Shown here piece by piece: positions 17,028 through 26,246 of a DNA stretch of 56,290 nt. The position numbers and the translations under genes were made by a program. The DNA is from an uncultured Agathobacter sp. (GTDB lineage Bacteria; Bacillota; Clostridia; Lachnospirales; Lachnospiraceae): contig CAKRLV010000015.1 of assembly GCA_934359755.1 (NCBI GenBank), positions 1 through 56,290 on the forward strand, written 5' to 3'. How positions within the stretch are numbered: the first letter of the stretch is position 1; each line of letters starts with the position of its first letter. A model generated the notes under the pieces. The model was not told the origin of the DNA and did not search any database. It saw only the letters and a program-made list of their open reading frames with translations.

Positions 17028-18632
17028 ATGAAAAAGAGATTGGTTAGTTTAATGTGCGTAGGAATTATGGCATGTTCTTTGGTTGCTGGCTGTGGCAAGG
17101 ATTCTTCAAACCAGAATCAGACAGAGGCAGCACAGAGTGAGGCGTCAGATAAGGAACTTGCAGATAATGTAGCAAAATTGATTGATGATATTTATGTTCA
17201 GGAGAGAACAGATGACACTGACAAGCAGTGCGAGGAAGCTAAGAAAGCATGGGATGCACTTACAGATGCACAGAAAGAGCTTGTAGAGGGGGAGAATGCT
17301 GATCCTGATTATTTTGGAAGAGATACAGGAGACGCTTCAAAAGATGATCCTTTAAATGGGGATAACATCGGAGATAATGAGATTCTTGTAGTAAGTTTTG
17401 GAACATCTTTCAATGATAGCAGAGTTGCAGATATCGGTGGAATCGAGAAAGCTATCGCAGCTGACAATGAAGACTGGTCAGTAAGACGTGCATTCACAGC
17501 ACAGATTATTATCAACCATGTACAGGCTCGTGATGGCGAGAAGATTGACAATATGGATCAGGCACTTGAGAGAGCTGTAAACAACAAAGTAAAGAATCTG
17601 ATAGTTCAGCCAACACATCTTATGCACGGTGCAGAGTATGATGAACTTATGGAGGCTGTAAGCAAATACGCTGACAAGTTTGAGACTATAAGAGTTGCAG
17701 AGCCACTTTTAGGTGAAGTTGGATCAGATGCAACTGTAATCAATGCTGACAAAGAGGCAGTAGCAAAGGCTGTAACTGACGCAGCAGCAACTGCAGCTGG
17801 ATTTGCAGATATGGCAACAGCTGATGAGAACGGTGTAGCTTTCGTATTTATGGGACATGGTACATCTCATACAGCTAAGATTACATACAGCCAGATGCAG
17901 ACACAGATGGAGCAGCTTGGATACAAGAATGCGTTTATCGGAACTGTAGAAGGTGAGCCAGAAGAGACAGAGTGCAGCAAGGTTATAGAGGCAGTTGCGG
18001 CAGCCGGATATAAGAAAGTAATTCTTCGTCCACTTATGGTTGTTGCTGGTGATCATGCTAACAACGATATGGCTGGTGATGACGATGATTCTTGGAAGAG
18101 CATGTTCACTGCATCAGGCAAATTCGATTCAGTTGATACACAGATTGCTGGATTAGGCGAAGTTGAAGCCGTTCAGAATATTTATGTACAGCACGTAAGA
18201 GATGCACTTGCAAGCGGCGAGAATATTGCAACAGGAACAGCAGTTGCATCAGATTCTACATTAGAGGATGGAACTTACTTGGCAGATTTTACAACAGACA
18301 GCAGCATGTTCCATGTGAATGAGGCTAACAATGGTAAGGGTACACTTACAGTTAAAGATGGAAAGATGACTATCCATATTTCACTTACTTCTAAGAATAT
18401 TCTGAATTTATATCAGGGACTTGCAGCTGACGCACAGAAGGATGGAGCAACACTTCTTCAGCCAACAACTGACACAGTAACATACGATGATGGAACAACA
18501 GAAGAGGTAAACGGATTTGATGTTGAGGTTCCTGCACTTGATGAGGAATTTGACCTTGCGCTTATTGGAACAAAGGGTAAGTGGTATGATCACAAGGTAA
18601 AGGTTTCAAATCCAGAGGCTGTTAACGAATAA
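17028..18632 (+). CDS. Exported CbiK-type cobaltochelatase lipoprotein with extra C-terminal domain
   Basis: 534 residues. A lipoprotein signal ends in LVAGC (Cys22), so the mature protein sits on the outer face of the membrane. Residues about 115-400 match the anaerobic cobalt chelatase CbiK: ILVVSFGTSF, the His in PTHLMHG, MGHGTSH and VVAGDHANNDMAGDD. CbiK normally inserts cobalt into sirohydrochlorin in the cytoplasm. The last ~125 residues (LEDGTYLADF to KVKVS) form a beta-rich domain resembling the N-terminal domain of the next protein. It is first in the riboswitch operon. Outside the cell it may insert, remove or bind metal or tetrapyrrole; that is inference. Confidence 0.88.
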   Translation: MKKRLVSLMCVGIMACSLVAGCGKDSSNQNQTEAAQSEASDKELADNVAKLIDDIYVQERTDDTDKQCEEAKKAWDALTDAQKELVEGENADPDYFGRDTGDASKDDPLNGDNIGDNEILVVSFGTSFNDSRVADIGGIEKAIAADNEDWSVRRAFTAQIIINHVQARDGEKIDNMDQALERAVNNKVKNLIVQPTHLMHGAEYDELMEAVSKYADKFETIRVAEPLLGEVGSDATVINADKEAVAKAVTDAAATAAGFADMATADENGVAFVFMGHGTSHTAKITYSQMQTQMEQLGYKNAFIGTVEGEPEETECSKVIEAVAAAGYKKVILRPLMVVAGDHANNDMAGDDDDSWKSMFTASGKFDSVDTQIAGLGEVEAVQNIYVQHVRDALASGENIATGTAVASDSTLEDGTYLADFTTDSSMFHVNEANNGKGTLTVKDGKMTIHISLTSKNILNLYQGLAADAQKDGATLLQPTTDTVTYDDGTTEEVNGFDVEVPALDEEFDLALIGTKGKWYDHKVKVSNPEAVNE

Positions 18633-18648
18633 TTGGTTTGATTTTAGA

Positions 18649-20142
18649 ATGAGAAAATATTTATTAAGTATTTGTATTGTATTTATGACAATATTGTCTG
18701 CGTGTTCTTCTGATGAACTTGCAGACGGAAAATATCAGATAGAGGCAATATTAGAAGGCGGAAGTGGGCGAGCTGGCATCACTTCCCCTACTGATATGGT
18801 TGTAACAGATGGGGTGGCTTATGCTCGTATAGAGTGGAGCAGCCCCAATTATGATTATATGATAGTTGATGGCAATAAGTATCTGCCTGTAAATTCAGAT
18901 GGCAATTCTGTTTTTGAGATTCCAATTGAGGTTTTTGATGAGCCAATCAAAGTTATTGCAGATACAACTGCTATGAGCACACCGCATGAGATTGAATACA
19001 CAATTACTTTTTCATATGATGCAAAAGAAAAAGATACACAGTCTGATGTCAAAGAGGCGGTCAAAACTGAAATACCACAGACTATCGGAGAGTCGTTGAC
19101 ATGGAATCGTAAAATGCAGACGAAGTATGCGACCGGATTTTCTGTTGACTATTATGAGGATGCAGATACAGGTGCGACATATAAGCTTTTAACCGTGACA
19201 GGGGATGGACAGTATCTTCTTGTTCCAGATGGTGGTAAGGTTCCAGAGAAGATAGACTCTGCGATTACAATTATTAAATCAGCAAAGAAGATATATCTGG
19301 TTGCATCCCAGGCAATGGATATGTTTGATTCAATCGATGCGGTGGATAATGTTAAATTCTGTGCATTAAAGAAAAAGGACTGGTATATACAGGGGGCAAA
19401 GGAGCATCTTGCGAGTGGGGATATGGTGTATGCTGGAAAGTATTCGGCGCCCGACTATGAGCTTATTGTAAATGATGGCTGTGATCTGGCAATAGAGAAC
19501 ACTATGATTTATCATACCCCGGAAGTAAAGGAGAAGCTTGAATCATTCAATATCCCCGTAATAGTGGACAGGTCAAGCTATGAATCGGAGCCTCTTGGCA
19601 GAACTGAGTGGGTCAAATTCTATGCAGCACTTATGGACAAAGAAAAGCAGGCGCAGGATATATTTGAAAAGCAGGTTTCAGAATTTGAAAGCATTTCAAA
19701 TTCGGATGATAATAAAGATAGACCTACGGTTGCATTTTTTTATGTGTCAAGTAATGGAACTATCAAAGTAAGGAAAGCAGAAGATTACCTTCCGAAGATG
19801 ATAGAGATGGCAGGTGGAGAATATGTATTCAATGACCTTGGAAAAGGGGATAAAAATGTCTCTTCAACTGTGACCTTACAGATGGAAGAATTTTATTTGA
19901 CAGCAAAGGATGCAGATTATATCATTTATAACAGTACTGTTGATGGTGAATTAAACAGTGTAGATGACTTAGTGGCGAAGAATGAACTTTTTAGTAATTT
20001 TAAGGCGGTCAAAGAGGGAAAAGTATATGGAACCTCAGCGAATCTTTATCAGTCATCAATGGAACTTGGAACGATTATAAAGGATATGAATAAGATGCTG
20101 TCAGATGAAGATGATATGACATATCTTTATAAATTAAAATGA
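18649..20142 (+). CDS. Substrate-binding lipoprotein of a cobalamin/iron-complex ABC importer
   Basis: 497 residues. A lipoprotein signal ends in ILSAC (Cys19). Residues about 25-125 form a beta-rich domain (DGKYQIEAIL, AYARIEWSS, HEIEYTITF) like the C-terminal domain of the upstream chelatase. Residues about 150-497 are a FecB/BtuF-type class III binding fold (VDNVKFCAL, MVYAGKYSAPDYE, YESEPLGRTEWVKF, VAFFYVSSNG, YIIYNST). It delivers ligand to the permease encoded next. The riboswitch points to a corrinoid as ligand; haem or another tetrapyrrole is possible. No clear ribosome site is seen 17 bases after the chelatase gene, suggesting translational coupling. Confidence 0.88.
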   Translation: MRKYLLSICIVFMTILSACSSDELADGKYQIEAILEGGSGRAGITSPTDMVVTDGVAYARIEWSSPNYDYMIVDGNKYLPVNSDGNSVFEIPIEVFDEPIKVIADTTAMSTPHEIEYTITFSYDAKEKDTQSDVKEAVKTEIPQTIGESLTWNRKMQTKYATGFSVDYYEDADTGATYKLLTVTGDGQYLLVPDGGKVPEKIDSAITIIKSAKKIYLVASQAMDMFDSIDAVDNVKFCALKKKDWYIQGAKEHLASGDMVYAGKYSAPDYELIVNDGCDLAIENTMIYHTPEVKEKLESFNIPVIVDRSSYESEPLGRTEWVKFYAALMDKEKQAQDIFEKQVSEFESISNSDDNKDRPTVAFFYVSSNGTIKVRKAEDYLPKMIEMAGGEYVFNDLGKGDKNVSSTVTLQMEEFYLTAKDADYIIYNSTVDGELNSVDDLVAKNELFSNFKAVKEGKVYGTSANLYQSSMELGTIIKDMNKMLSDEDDMTYLYKLK

Positions 20143-20235
20143 GATAACTATTGTGCGGATTTGCAAATGTGTGTGGTTCTGAAGGTTTATAAAAGAAGAA
20201 TCATAGTATATCGATGATGCAAGAAGGAACGGCAG

Positions 20236-21246
20236 ATGAAAAAACAAAGGCTGGCAGTTAATTTTATAATTTTAATATTAATAGGGGTGCTGCTTCTTGC
20301 CCTTAATATATGTATCGGAAGTATAAATATTCCGATAAGCAGGGTGATTGATATTCTCACTGGCAGCAGCAAGGATGCCGCTTTTTCGGATATTATATGG
20401 CAGATTCGTATGCCAAGAGCATTTGCGGCCTTTGTATTAGGCGGGGCACTGGCACTATCTGGTTATCTGCTTCAGACATTTTTTCATAATCCGATTGCGG
20501 GACCGTTTGTGCTTGGAATATCATCGGGAGCAAAGATGATAGTTGCACTTGCGATGGTATTTGCACTGGGGTATGGAATAAAGCTTACATCGCTTACCCT
20601 TATCCTTGCTGCATTTATAGGTGCAATGCTTTCTATGGTGTTTGTGCTTGTTATATCGAAAGCTGTTGACAAGATGGCGATGCTTATTGTTGCGGGAGTA
20701 ATGATTGGATATATCTGTTCTGCAATAACTGACTTCGTTGTGACTTTTGCGGATGATTCTAATATAGTAAATCTTCATAACTGGTCGCTTGGAAGCTTCT
20801 CAGGAATTACATGGGAGAATGTACACGTTATGACAGTGGTTGTGTTTATCTGCTTTTTATGTATATTTTTGCTATCAAAGCCTATAAGCGCATACCTGCT
20901 TGGCGAAGCATATGCAAGCAACATGGGACTTAATATCAGAAGATTTCGAATATGTCTGGTGGTACTTTCGGGAGTATTGTCAGCATGTGTTACGGCTTTT
21001 GCAGGACCTATTTCTTTTGTCGGGATAGCAGTTCCGCACCTTATGAAGAGTTTTTGTAAAAGTACAAGACCGATAGTGCTTATACCAGCATGTTTTCTGG
21101 GTGGCGGTATTTTCTGTCTGTTCTGTGACTTGTTAAGCCGTGTGATTTTTGCACCGACAGAATTATCAGTAAGTACTATTACAGCGGTGCTTGGAGCACC
21201 AGTTGTCATATATATTATGGTGCGAAAAGCCAGAAAGGATTTCTGA
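20236..21246 (+). CDS. FecCD/BtuC-type ABC permease
   Basis: A 336-residue membrane protein with about ten membrane segments and the hallmarks of the FecCD family: RMPRAFAAFVLGGALALSG, FFHNPIAGPFVLGISSGA, the late-loop FAGPISFVGIAVPHLMK that contacts the ATPase, and PTELSVSTITAVLGAPVVIY at the end. It forms the transport channel of the importer with the binding lipoprotein upstream and the ATPase downstream. AAGGAAC precedes the start. It ends two bases before the next start. Confidence 0.95.
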   Translation: MKKQRLAVNFIILILIGVLLLALNICIGSINIPISRVIDILTGSSKDAAFSDIIWQIRMPRAFAAFVLGGALALSGYLLQTFFHNPIAGPFVLGISSGAKMIVALAMVFALGYGIKLTSLTLILAAFIGAMLSMVFVLVISKAVDKMAMLIVAGVMIGYICSAITDFVVTFADDSNIVNLHNWSLGSFSGITWENVHVMTVVVFICFLCIFLLSKPISAYLLGEAYASNMGLNIRRFRICLVVLSGVLSACVTAFAGPISFVGIAVPHLMKSFCKSTRPIVLIPACFLGGGIFCLFCDLLSRVIFAPTELSVSTITAVLGAPVVIYIMVRKARKDF

Positions 21247-21247
21247 T

Positions 21248-22009
21248 ATGGATAAATCAGATTATTATTTTAGAACCACAGATTTTGCTGTCGGATATGA
21301 TGGAAAGTCTGTGGTTTCTGACATTAATATAAATATAAAAAAGGGTGAGATTCTTACTCTTGTAGGTCCAAATGGTTCAGGAAAGACGACGATAATCAAG
21401 AGTATTATAAGACAGCTTGAGCCTGTTACAGGGGTAGCTTATATTGATAATGAATCTATTTTTATGAAGAATAAAGGATGTCTTGCGAAGGAGCTGGCGG
21501 TGGTTCTGACAGACAGACCGAAGACGGAGATGATGACTGTTCGGGATGTGGTTGAGACTGGCAGATACCCATATACGGGACGATTTGGAATATTGACATC
21601 GGCAGATAGAGATATTGTGGAGAAGGCTATTTCTCTTATAGGAGTTGAGAAAATTGCTGCCAGGGATTTTATGAAGATAAGTGATGGTCAAAGACAAAGA
21701 GTTATGCTTGCAAGGGCAATTGCGCAGGAACCTGAGATAATAATTCTCGATGAGCCTACATCATTTCTTGACATAAAGCACAAGCTGGAATTTTTATCAG
21801 TTCTATACCGATTGTCAAGACAGAGAAATCTTACTGTCGTGATGTCCCTGCATGAGGTTGAACTTGCAAGGAAGATATCTGATAAAGTGGCTTGCTTTAA
21901 GGATGGAAAGCTGGATAGATTTGGTGCGCCAGAAGAATTTATGACAGATGAATATATCAGGGAACTTTTTGACATCAAAATAGATGAAATAATAGAATGC
22001 TTAAGATAA
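21248..22009 (+). CDS. ABC transporter ATP-binding protein (FecE/BtuD type)
   Basis: 253 residues. Walker A GPNGSGKTT, Q-loop region VVLTDRPKTE, signature ISDGQRQRVMLARA, Walker B IIILDEPTSFLD and the switch His in MSLHEVE are all intact. It drives the FecCD-type permease; it is the last gene of the riboswitch operon. I use ATG 21248, one base after the permease stop, with AAAGGA upstream, rather than an earlier in-frame start inside the permease gene. Confidence 0.95.
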   Translation: MDKSDYYFRTTDFAVGYDGKSVVSDININIKKGEILTLVGPNGSGKTTIIKSIIRQLEPVTGVAYIDNESIFMKNKGCLAKELAVVLTDRPKTEMMTVRDVVETGRYPYTGRFGILTSADRDIVEKAISLIGVEKIAARDFMKISDGQRQRVMLARAIAQEPEIIILDEPTSFLDIKHKLEFLSVLYRLSRQRNLTVVMSLHEVELARKISDKVACFKDGKLDRFGAPEEFMTDEYIRELFDIKIDEIIECLR

Positions 22010-22014
22010 TTTAA

Positions 22015-22043
22015 TTGTACTTTTGTACTATATAACGTATAAT
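22015..22043 (+). promoter_or_regulatory. Promoter of the GH3 gene
   Basis: TTGTAC (22015-22020), a 17-base spacer and TATAAT (22038-22043). The following ~80 bases contain short inverted words (TTAGCACTAA) that could be an operator, but this is not certain. Confidence 0.65.
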
Positions 22044-22141
22044 ATGATTAGCACTAATGCTCTTTGGTGCAGTTACTACAGACAGTTGACTGATTAGTAA
22101 TTGCCATAAGGGCATATTTATTTTAAGGAGATGAATGCCAT

Positions 22142-24910
22142 ATGGGGAAATATACATTTGATGTCGAAAGATACAAAAGCCTTGCAAGACAGGCCGTGGC
22201 AGAAGGATGTGTGCTTCTTAAGAATGAGAATCACACACTTCCGCTGAAAAAAGGTGACAAGGTCGCTGTGTTTGGAAGGATGGCGCATGAGTATTACAAG
22301 AGCGGACTTGGCTCAGGCGGCTTGGTAAATACAAAGTATGTAACAGGAATACTTGATGCTTTGAAGCAGGAAAAGGACATAATTTTAAATGAATCGGTAC
22401 TGGAAATTTACGAGGAATTTATAAAGGATAATCCACACGATATTGGAAAAGGATGGGGAAAAGTACCTTGGTGTCAGAAGGAGATGGAAGTATCGGATGG
22501 TCTTTTTGAGTTGTGTACAGATTGTGATGCAGCAATTGTAGTGATAGGAAGAACTGCTGGGGAAGATCAGGATAATAGCAATACATCAGGAAGTTATCTG
22601 CTACAGAAAGAAGAATATGATCTGATAAAGAACGTAAGTCAGAGATTTGTAAGGACTATAGTTCTTTTGAATGTCGGCAATATTATAGATATGAAGTGGG
22701 TTGATGAACTAAGACCGGCAGCTGTTATGTATGTATGGCAGGGTGGTCAGGAAGGTGGCAACGGAGTCTGTGATGTGTTGATGGGAAGAGTAGATCCATG
22801 TGGAAAGCTCACTGATACGATTGCAATAGATATAGATGATTATCCGGCTTATACCAACTTCGGAAAAGAAAAGGACAATATATACGAAGAAGATATTTAT
22901 GTGGGATATAGATATTTTGAGACATTTGCAAGAGATAATGTTTTATATCCTTTTGGTTTTGGATTGTCATATACATCCTTTGATATATCAGCCAAGATAA
23001 TTGAAAATGATAATGCAAAATTTAAACTGGAACTTAGTGTGGAAAATACAGGAAAAGTGTCAGGAAAGGAAGTTGTGCAGGTCTATGTCAAGGCACCGCA
23101 GGGAGTACTTGGCAAACCAGCCAGAGTACTGGTTGATTTTTATAAGACTAAGGAACTTTTACCAGGTGAGATAGAATTAAAGCAGCTTACAATCGATAAA
23201 TACACATTGGCCTCTTATGATGACAGCAGCATAACAGGATATAAATCATGCTATGTCCTTGAGGCAGGCACCTATGATATTTTTGTCGGCAGTGATGTTA
23301 GAAGTGCGAAGAAGGCAGGCAGCTTTGACGAGCAGCTACGGGTTGTGCAAAAGCTTGAGGAGGCGTATGCGCCTGTTTTGGAATATAAGAGAATACGTCC
23401 AATCCGTGTAGATGAAAATTCTGACAAGTACGAAATCGGATTTGAAGATACACCGACACGTACAGTTGACTGGAGAGACCGGGTGATGGATTTTCCGGTT
23501 GAGATACCATACACAGGGGACAAAGGGATTAAGCTGGGAGATGTATTCTATGAGAAGAATTCAATGGATGATTTTATAGCACAGCTTTCGGATGGAGATC
23601 TGATGACACTTTTCAGGGGAGAGGGAATGTGTAGTCCGAAAGTGACGCCAGGAACAGGAGCAGCTTTTGGTGGCTTGTCTGAATCCCTTAGAAAATTTGG
23701 AATTCCTGCGCTCTGTTGCTCGGACGGACCGTCTGGAATAAGAATGGATGTGGGGACAAAGGCTTTTTCATTGCCTAATGGCACTATGCTTGGATGTACA
23801 TTTAATATTGAACTGGTGGAACTGCTATATCAGATGACTGGAAAGGAACTGCGCCGATTCAGAATTGATGCGCTGCTTGGACCTGGCATTAATATACATC
23901 GTCATCCGTTAAATGGACGCAACTTTGAATATATATCCGAAGATCCTCTGCTGACTGGAAAGATGGGAGCCGCACAGATTCGTGGACTTAATATTGTGGG
24001 AGCTACAGGAACAATAAAGCATTTTTGCGGAAACAATCAGGAATTTGCAAGAAGAACTTGTAATTCCATTATATCAGAACGTGCTCTTAGAGAGATTTAT
24101 CTCAAGGGATTTGAGATATCAATAAAGGAAGGTCATGCAAGAGCGGTTATGACCACCTATGGTGCAGTTAATGGCTTGTGGACAGCGGGAAGCTATGATT
24201 TAAATACTACAATTCTCCGTAATGAATGGGGATTTAAAGGAATTGTGATGTCTGACTGGTGGGCAGATGCAAATGTTGAGGGGGAGGATGCTAATGTATT
24301 TTGTCATGCTCCAATGGTAAGAGCACAGAATGATTTATTTATGGTGTGCGATGATGCCACTAATATTGAGATTGATGATGTGTGGTCGAAGCTTAAATCA
24401 GGCGGCATTTTTAGGTGTGAACTTCAAAGGAATGCACGAAATATATTAGAATTTGCTCTTAAATCGCCTGCAATGCTTTATGAGCTTGGTCTTATTGAGC
24501 AGGAGGAAATAGATGAGATTAAGGAATCAGTGAAAGATGATGAAATCGCAGAGAACATTGTATATTATAAGACTGACAAACACGGAACTATAATAATAGA
24601 TGGCTGTGAAATTGAAAGTGGTAAGATTGGAAATATTAATTTTGGAATAGAATTGCAGCAAAGAGGGACTTATGATATAAGTATAACAATGCATTCACAG
24701 CTTGATGAACTTGCACAGCTGCCTGTGACAGTCTTCTATGACAGCCAGAGTAAATTTACAGCTGCATTTAGAGGAACTAATGGCAGAAGTGAGACTAAGA
24801 CAGGTGATTTGGGCTCGGTGTTTGGACAGAATCACTATATTAAATTGTACCTGGGTGCCAATGGTATTTATATTGATCAGATAAAGATTGAATTAAGAGA
24901 AGAGGCATAA
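22142..24910 (+). CDS. Glycoside hydrolase family 3 beta-glucosidase-like enzyme, permuted domain order
   Basis: 922 residues, no signal peptide, so it acts on imported sugars. The domain order is swapped compared with most GH3 enzymes: the alpha/beta C-domain is first (EGCVLLKNENHTLPL, GRTAGEDQD, YVWQGGQEGGNGV), an Fn3-like domain follows (YVGYRYFETF ... SVENTGKVSGKEVVQVYV), then the (beta/alpha)8 catalytic domain with CSDGPSGIR, KHFCGNNQE (about 626) and the nucleophile Asp705 in GIVMSDWWAD. About 120 residues of unknown beta-rich sequence end the protein. This layout is known from rumen and gut clostridial beta-glucosidases. The exact sugar cannot be read from sequence. Confidence 0.92.
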   Translation: MGKYTFDVERYKSLARQAVAEGCVLLKNENHTLPLKKGDKVAVFGRMAHEYYKSGLGSGGLVNTKYVTGILDALKQEKDIILNESVLEIYEEFIKDNPHDIGKGWGKVPWCQKEMEVSDGLFELCTDCDAAIVVIGRTAGEDQDNSNTSGSYLLQKEEYDLIKNVSQRFVRTIVLLNVGNIIDMKWVDELRPAAVMYVWQGGQEGGNGVCDVLMGRVDPCGKLTDTIAIDIDDYPAYTNFGKEKDNIYEEDIYVGYRYFETFARDNVLYPFGFGLSYTSFDISAKIIENDNAKFKLELSVENTGKVSGKEVVQVYVKAPQGVLGKPARVLVDFYKTKELLPGEIELKQLTIDKYTLASYDDSSITGYKSCYVLEAGTYDIFVGSDVRSAKKAGSFDEQLRVVQKLEEAYAPVLEYKRIRPIRVDENSDKYEIGFEDTPTRTVDWRDRVMDFPVEIPYTGDKGIKLGDVFYEKNSMDDFIAQLSDGDLMTLFRGEGMCSPKVTPGTGAAFGGLSESLRKFGIPALCCSDGPSGIRMDVGTKAFSLPNGTMLGCTFNIELVELLYQMTGKELRRFRIDALLGPGINIHRHPLNGRNFEYISEDPLLTGKMGAAQIRGLNIVGATGTIKHFCGNNQEFARRTCNSIISERALREIYLKGFEISIKEGHARAVMTTYGAVNGLWTAGSYDLNTTILRNEWGFKGIVMSDWWADANVEGEDANVFCHAPMVRAQNDLFMVCDDATNIEIDDVWSKLKSGGIFRCELQRNARNILEFALKSPAMLYELGLIEQEEIDEIKESVKDDEIAENIVYYKTDKHGTIIIDGCEIESGKIGNINFGIELQQRGTYDISITMHSQLDELAQLPVTVFYDSQSKFTAAFRGTNGRSETKTGDLGSVFGQNHYIKLYLGANGIYIDQIKIELREEA

Positions 24911-24941
24911 TACTTTTTAAACCTGATTTCATAATATTATG

Positions 24942-24974
24942 AAGACATATCATTTCGGTGGTATGTCTTTTTCT
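24942..24974 (+). terminator. Intrinsic terminator of the GH3 gene
   Basis: AAGACATATCA pairs with TGGTATGTCTT (one G-U) around TTTCGG and runs into TTTTTC. Confidence 0.85.
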
Positions 24975-25245
24975 TTATAATGCAAATACTTTTCTTATAA
25001 TACAAAATGTTCTGCATGGATGCGGTTCATGTCAAATTGAAGATGTAGAATATGCATTTGAGTGTCGGGGGAGAATGGAAAAAGAGAAGGTGAATTGCAT
25101 TCATGTAAAAGATGAAAAAAATTCTCATTTTCACTTTACTTTAGTGACGTAAAGGATATAATTAATAAAGGTTGAAAATATATCAACTTTAACATGAATA
25201 ATATTTCATTGAGTTTTGAAGAAGTTAGAAAGTGAGAGATACGAG
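24975..25245. other. Intergenic region before the por operon
   Basis: About 270 bases with no convincing gene. An interrupted inverted repeat GTAAAAGATGA / TCATTTTCACTTTAC lies near 25104-25140 and could fold in the leader of the por mRNA. No clear promoter hexamers were picked. Confidence 0.4.
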
Positions 25246-25851
25246 ATGAGTAACGGATTAGAAATCAGATGGCATGGACGTGGTGGCCAGGGAGCCAAGA
25301 CGGCAGCACTACTCCTTGCAGATGTTGCATTTAAGACAGGGGCATATGTACAGGGATTCCCGGAATATGGTCCGGAGAGAATGGGAGCACCTATTACAGC
25401 CTACAACAGGATAAGCAATAATGAGATTCGTGTTCATTCAAATATATATACGCCAGATCTTGTAGTTGTAGTTGATGAGTCACTTCTTGAATCGGTTGAT
25501 GTCACAGCTGGACTTAAAGAAGATGGGGCGATTATTGTCAATACTGCGAAGACTCCAGATGAGATTCTTCCACATTTAAAGGGATATAAGGGCAAGGTAT
25601 TTACAATCGATGCCAGAACTATTTCAGTTGAAGCACTCGGCAAATATTTCCCAAATTCTCCTATGCTTGCAGCAGCTGTTGCGGTCAGCGGAGTTATGGA
25701 ATGGGAGCAGTTTATAACAGAGATGAGAGCTTCATATCTGCATAAATTTGCAAAGAAGCCTGAGGTTATTGAGGGAAATATGAAGGCCCTTACACTTACA
25801 TATACAGCCCTCAAGAATGATATAGCCAAGGTTGGCAGAATTTCAGCTTAG
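25246..25851 (+). CDS. porG: 2-oxoacid:ferredoxin oxidoreductase, gamma subunit
   Basis: 201 residues. The start EIRWHGRGGQGAKTAA is the typical gamma-subunit/CoA-binding domain opening of pyruvate or 2-oxoisovalerate ferredoxin oxidoreductases; PEYGPERMGAP is also conserved. With the delta, alpha and beta subunits downstream it makes acyl-CoA, CO2 and reduced ferredoxin from a 2-oxoacid, or the reverse. ATG 25246 gives the family start; an earlier TTG is in frame but adds nothing conserved. Pyruvate is the most likely substrate but a branched-chain oxoacid is not excluded. Confidence 0.93.
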   Translation: MSNGLEIRWHGRGGQGAKTAALLLADVAFKTGAYVQGFPEYGPERMGAPITAYNRISNNEIRVHSNIYTPDLVVVVDESLLESVDVTAGLKEDGAIIVNTAKTPDEILPHLKGYKGKVFTIDARTISVEALGKYFPNSPMLAAAVAVSGVMEWEQFITEMRASYLHKFAKKPEVIEGNMKALTLTYTALKNDIAKVGRISA

Positions 25852-25942
25852 GGATTAGTCGCAGAGGCGCGAAGAGACTTTGGGTTTCAGCATTTGTGAT
25901 TATGAACAGTTACATAACAATAATAGAAATGAGAGAATAAAA

Positions 25943-26245
25943 ATGAGAACAGATGTACATAAAATAAACGAGCAGACTCCACATCAGGAGCTGACAGAAG
26001 GACTTATGATGTTTGCCGCTGGCACATCTAAGGAATTTCACACAGGAGAATGGAGAACAAACACACCAGTATTTAAGGCAGATATGTGTAAGCAGTGTCT
26101 GCTTTGCGCACCAGTATGTCCAGACAGCAGTATTCCTGTAAAAGACGGAAAGCGTGGAGAATTTGATTTAGACCATTGCAAGGGATGCGGAATATGTGCC
26201 GAGGTATGTCCATTTGATGCAATTGATATGAAGGAGGGAAAATAA
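25943..26245 (+). CDS. porD: 2-oxoacid:ferredoxin oxidoreductase, delta subunit (ferredoxin)
   Basis: A 100-residue two-cluster ferredoxin subunit with CKQCLLCAPVC and CKGCGICAEVC, each followed by the closing Cys-Pro pattern. It carries electrons between the TPP site and soluble ferredoxin. ATG 25943 follows GAGAGAATAAAA; the upstream frame extension has no similarity. It ends one base before the alpha subunit, which supports tight coupling. Confidence 0.93.
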   Translation: MRTDVHKINEQTPHQELTEGLMMFAAGTSKEFHTGEWRTNTPVFKADMCKQCLLCAPVCPDSSIPVKDGKRGEFDLDHCKGCGICAEVCPFDAIDMKEGK

Positions 26246-26246
26246 A

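Noticed and set aside
24958..25152. 64-codon plus-strand frame after the GH3 gene
   Set aside because: It starts inside the terminator, has no ribosome site and its translation has no family-like pattern.
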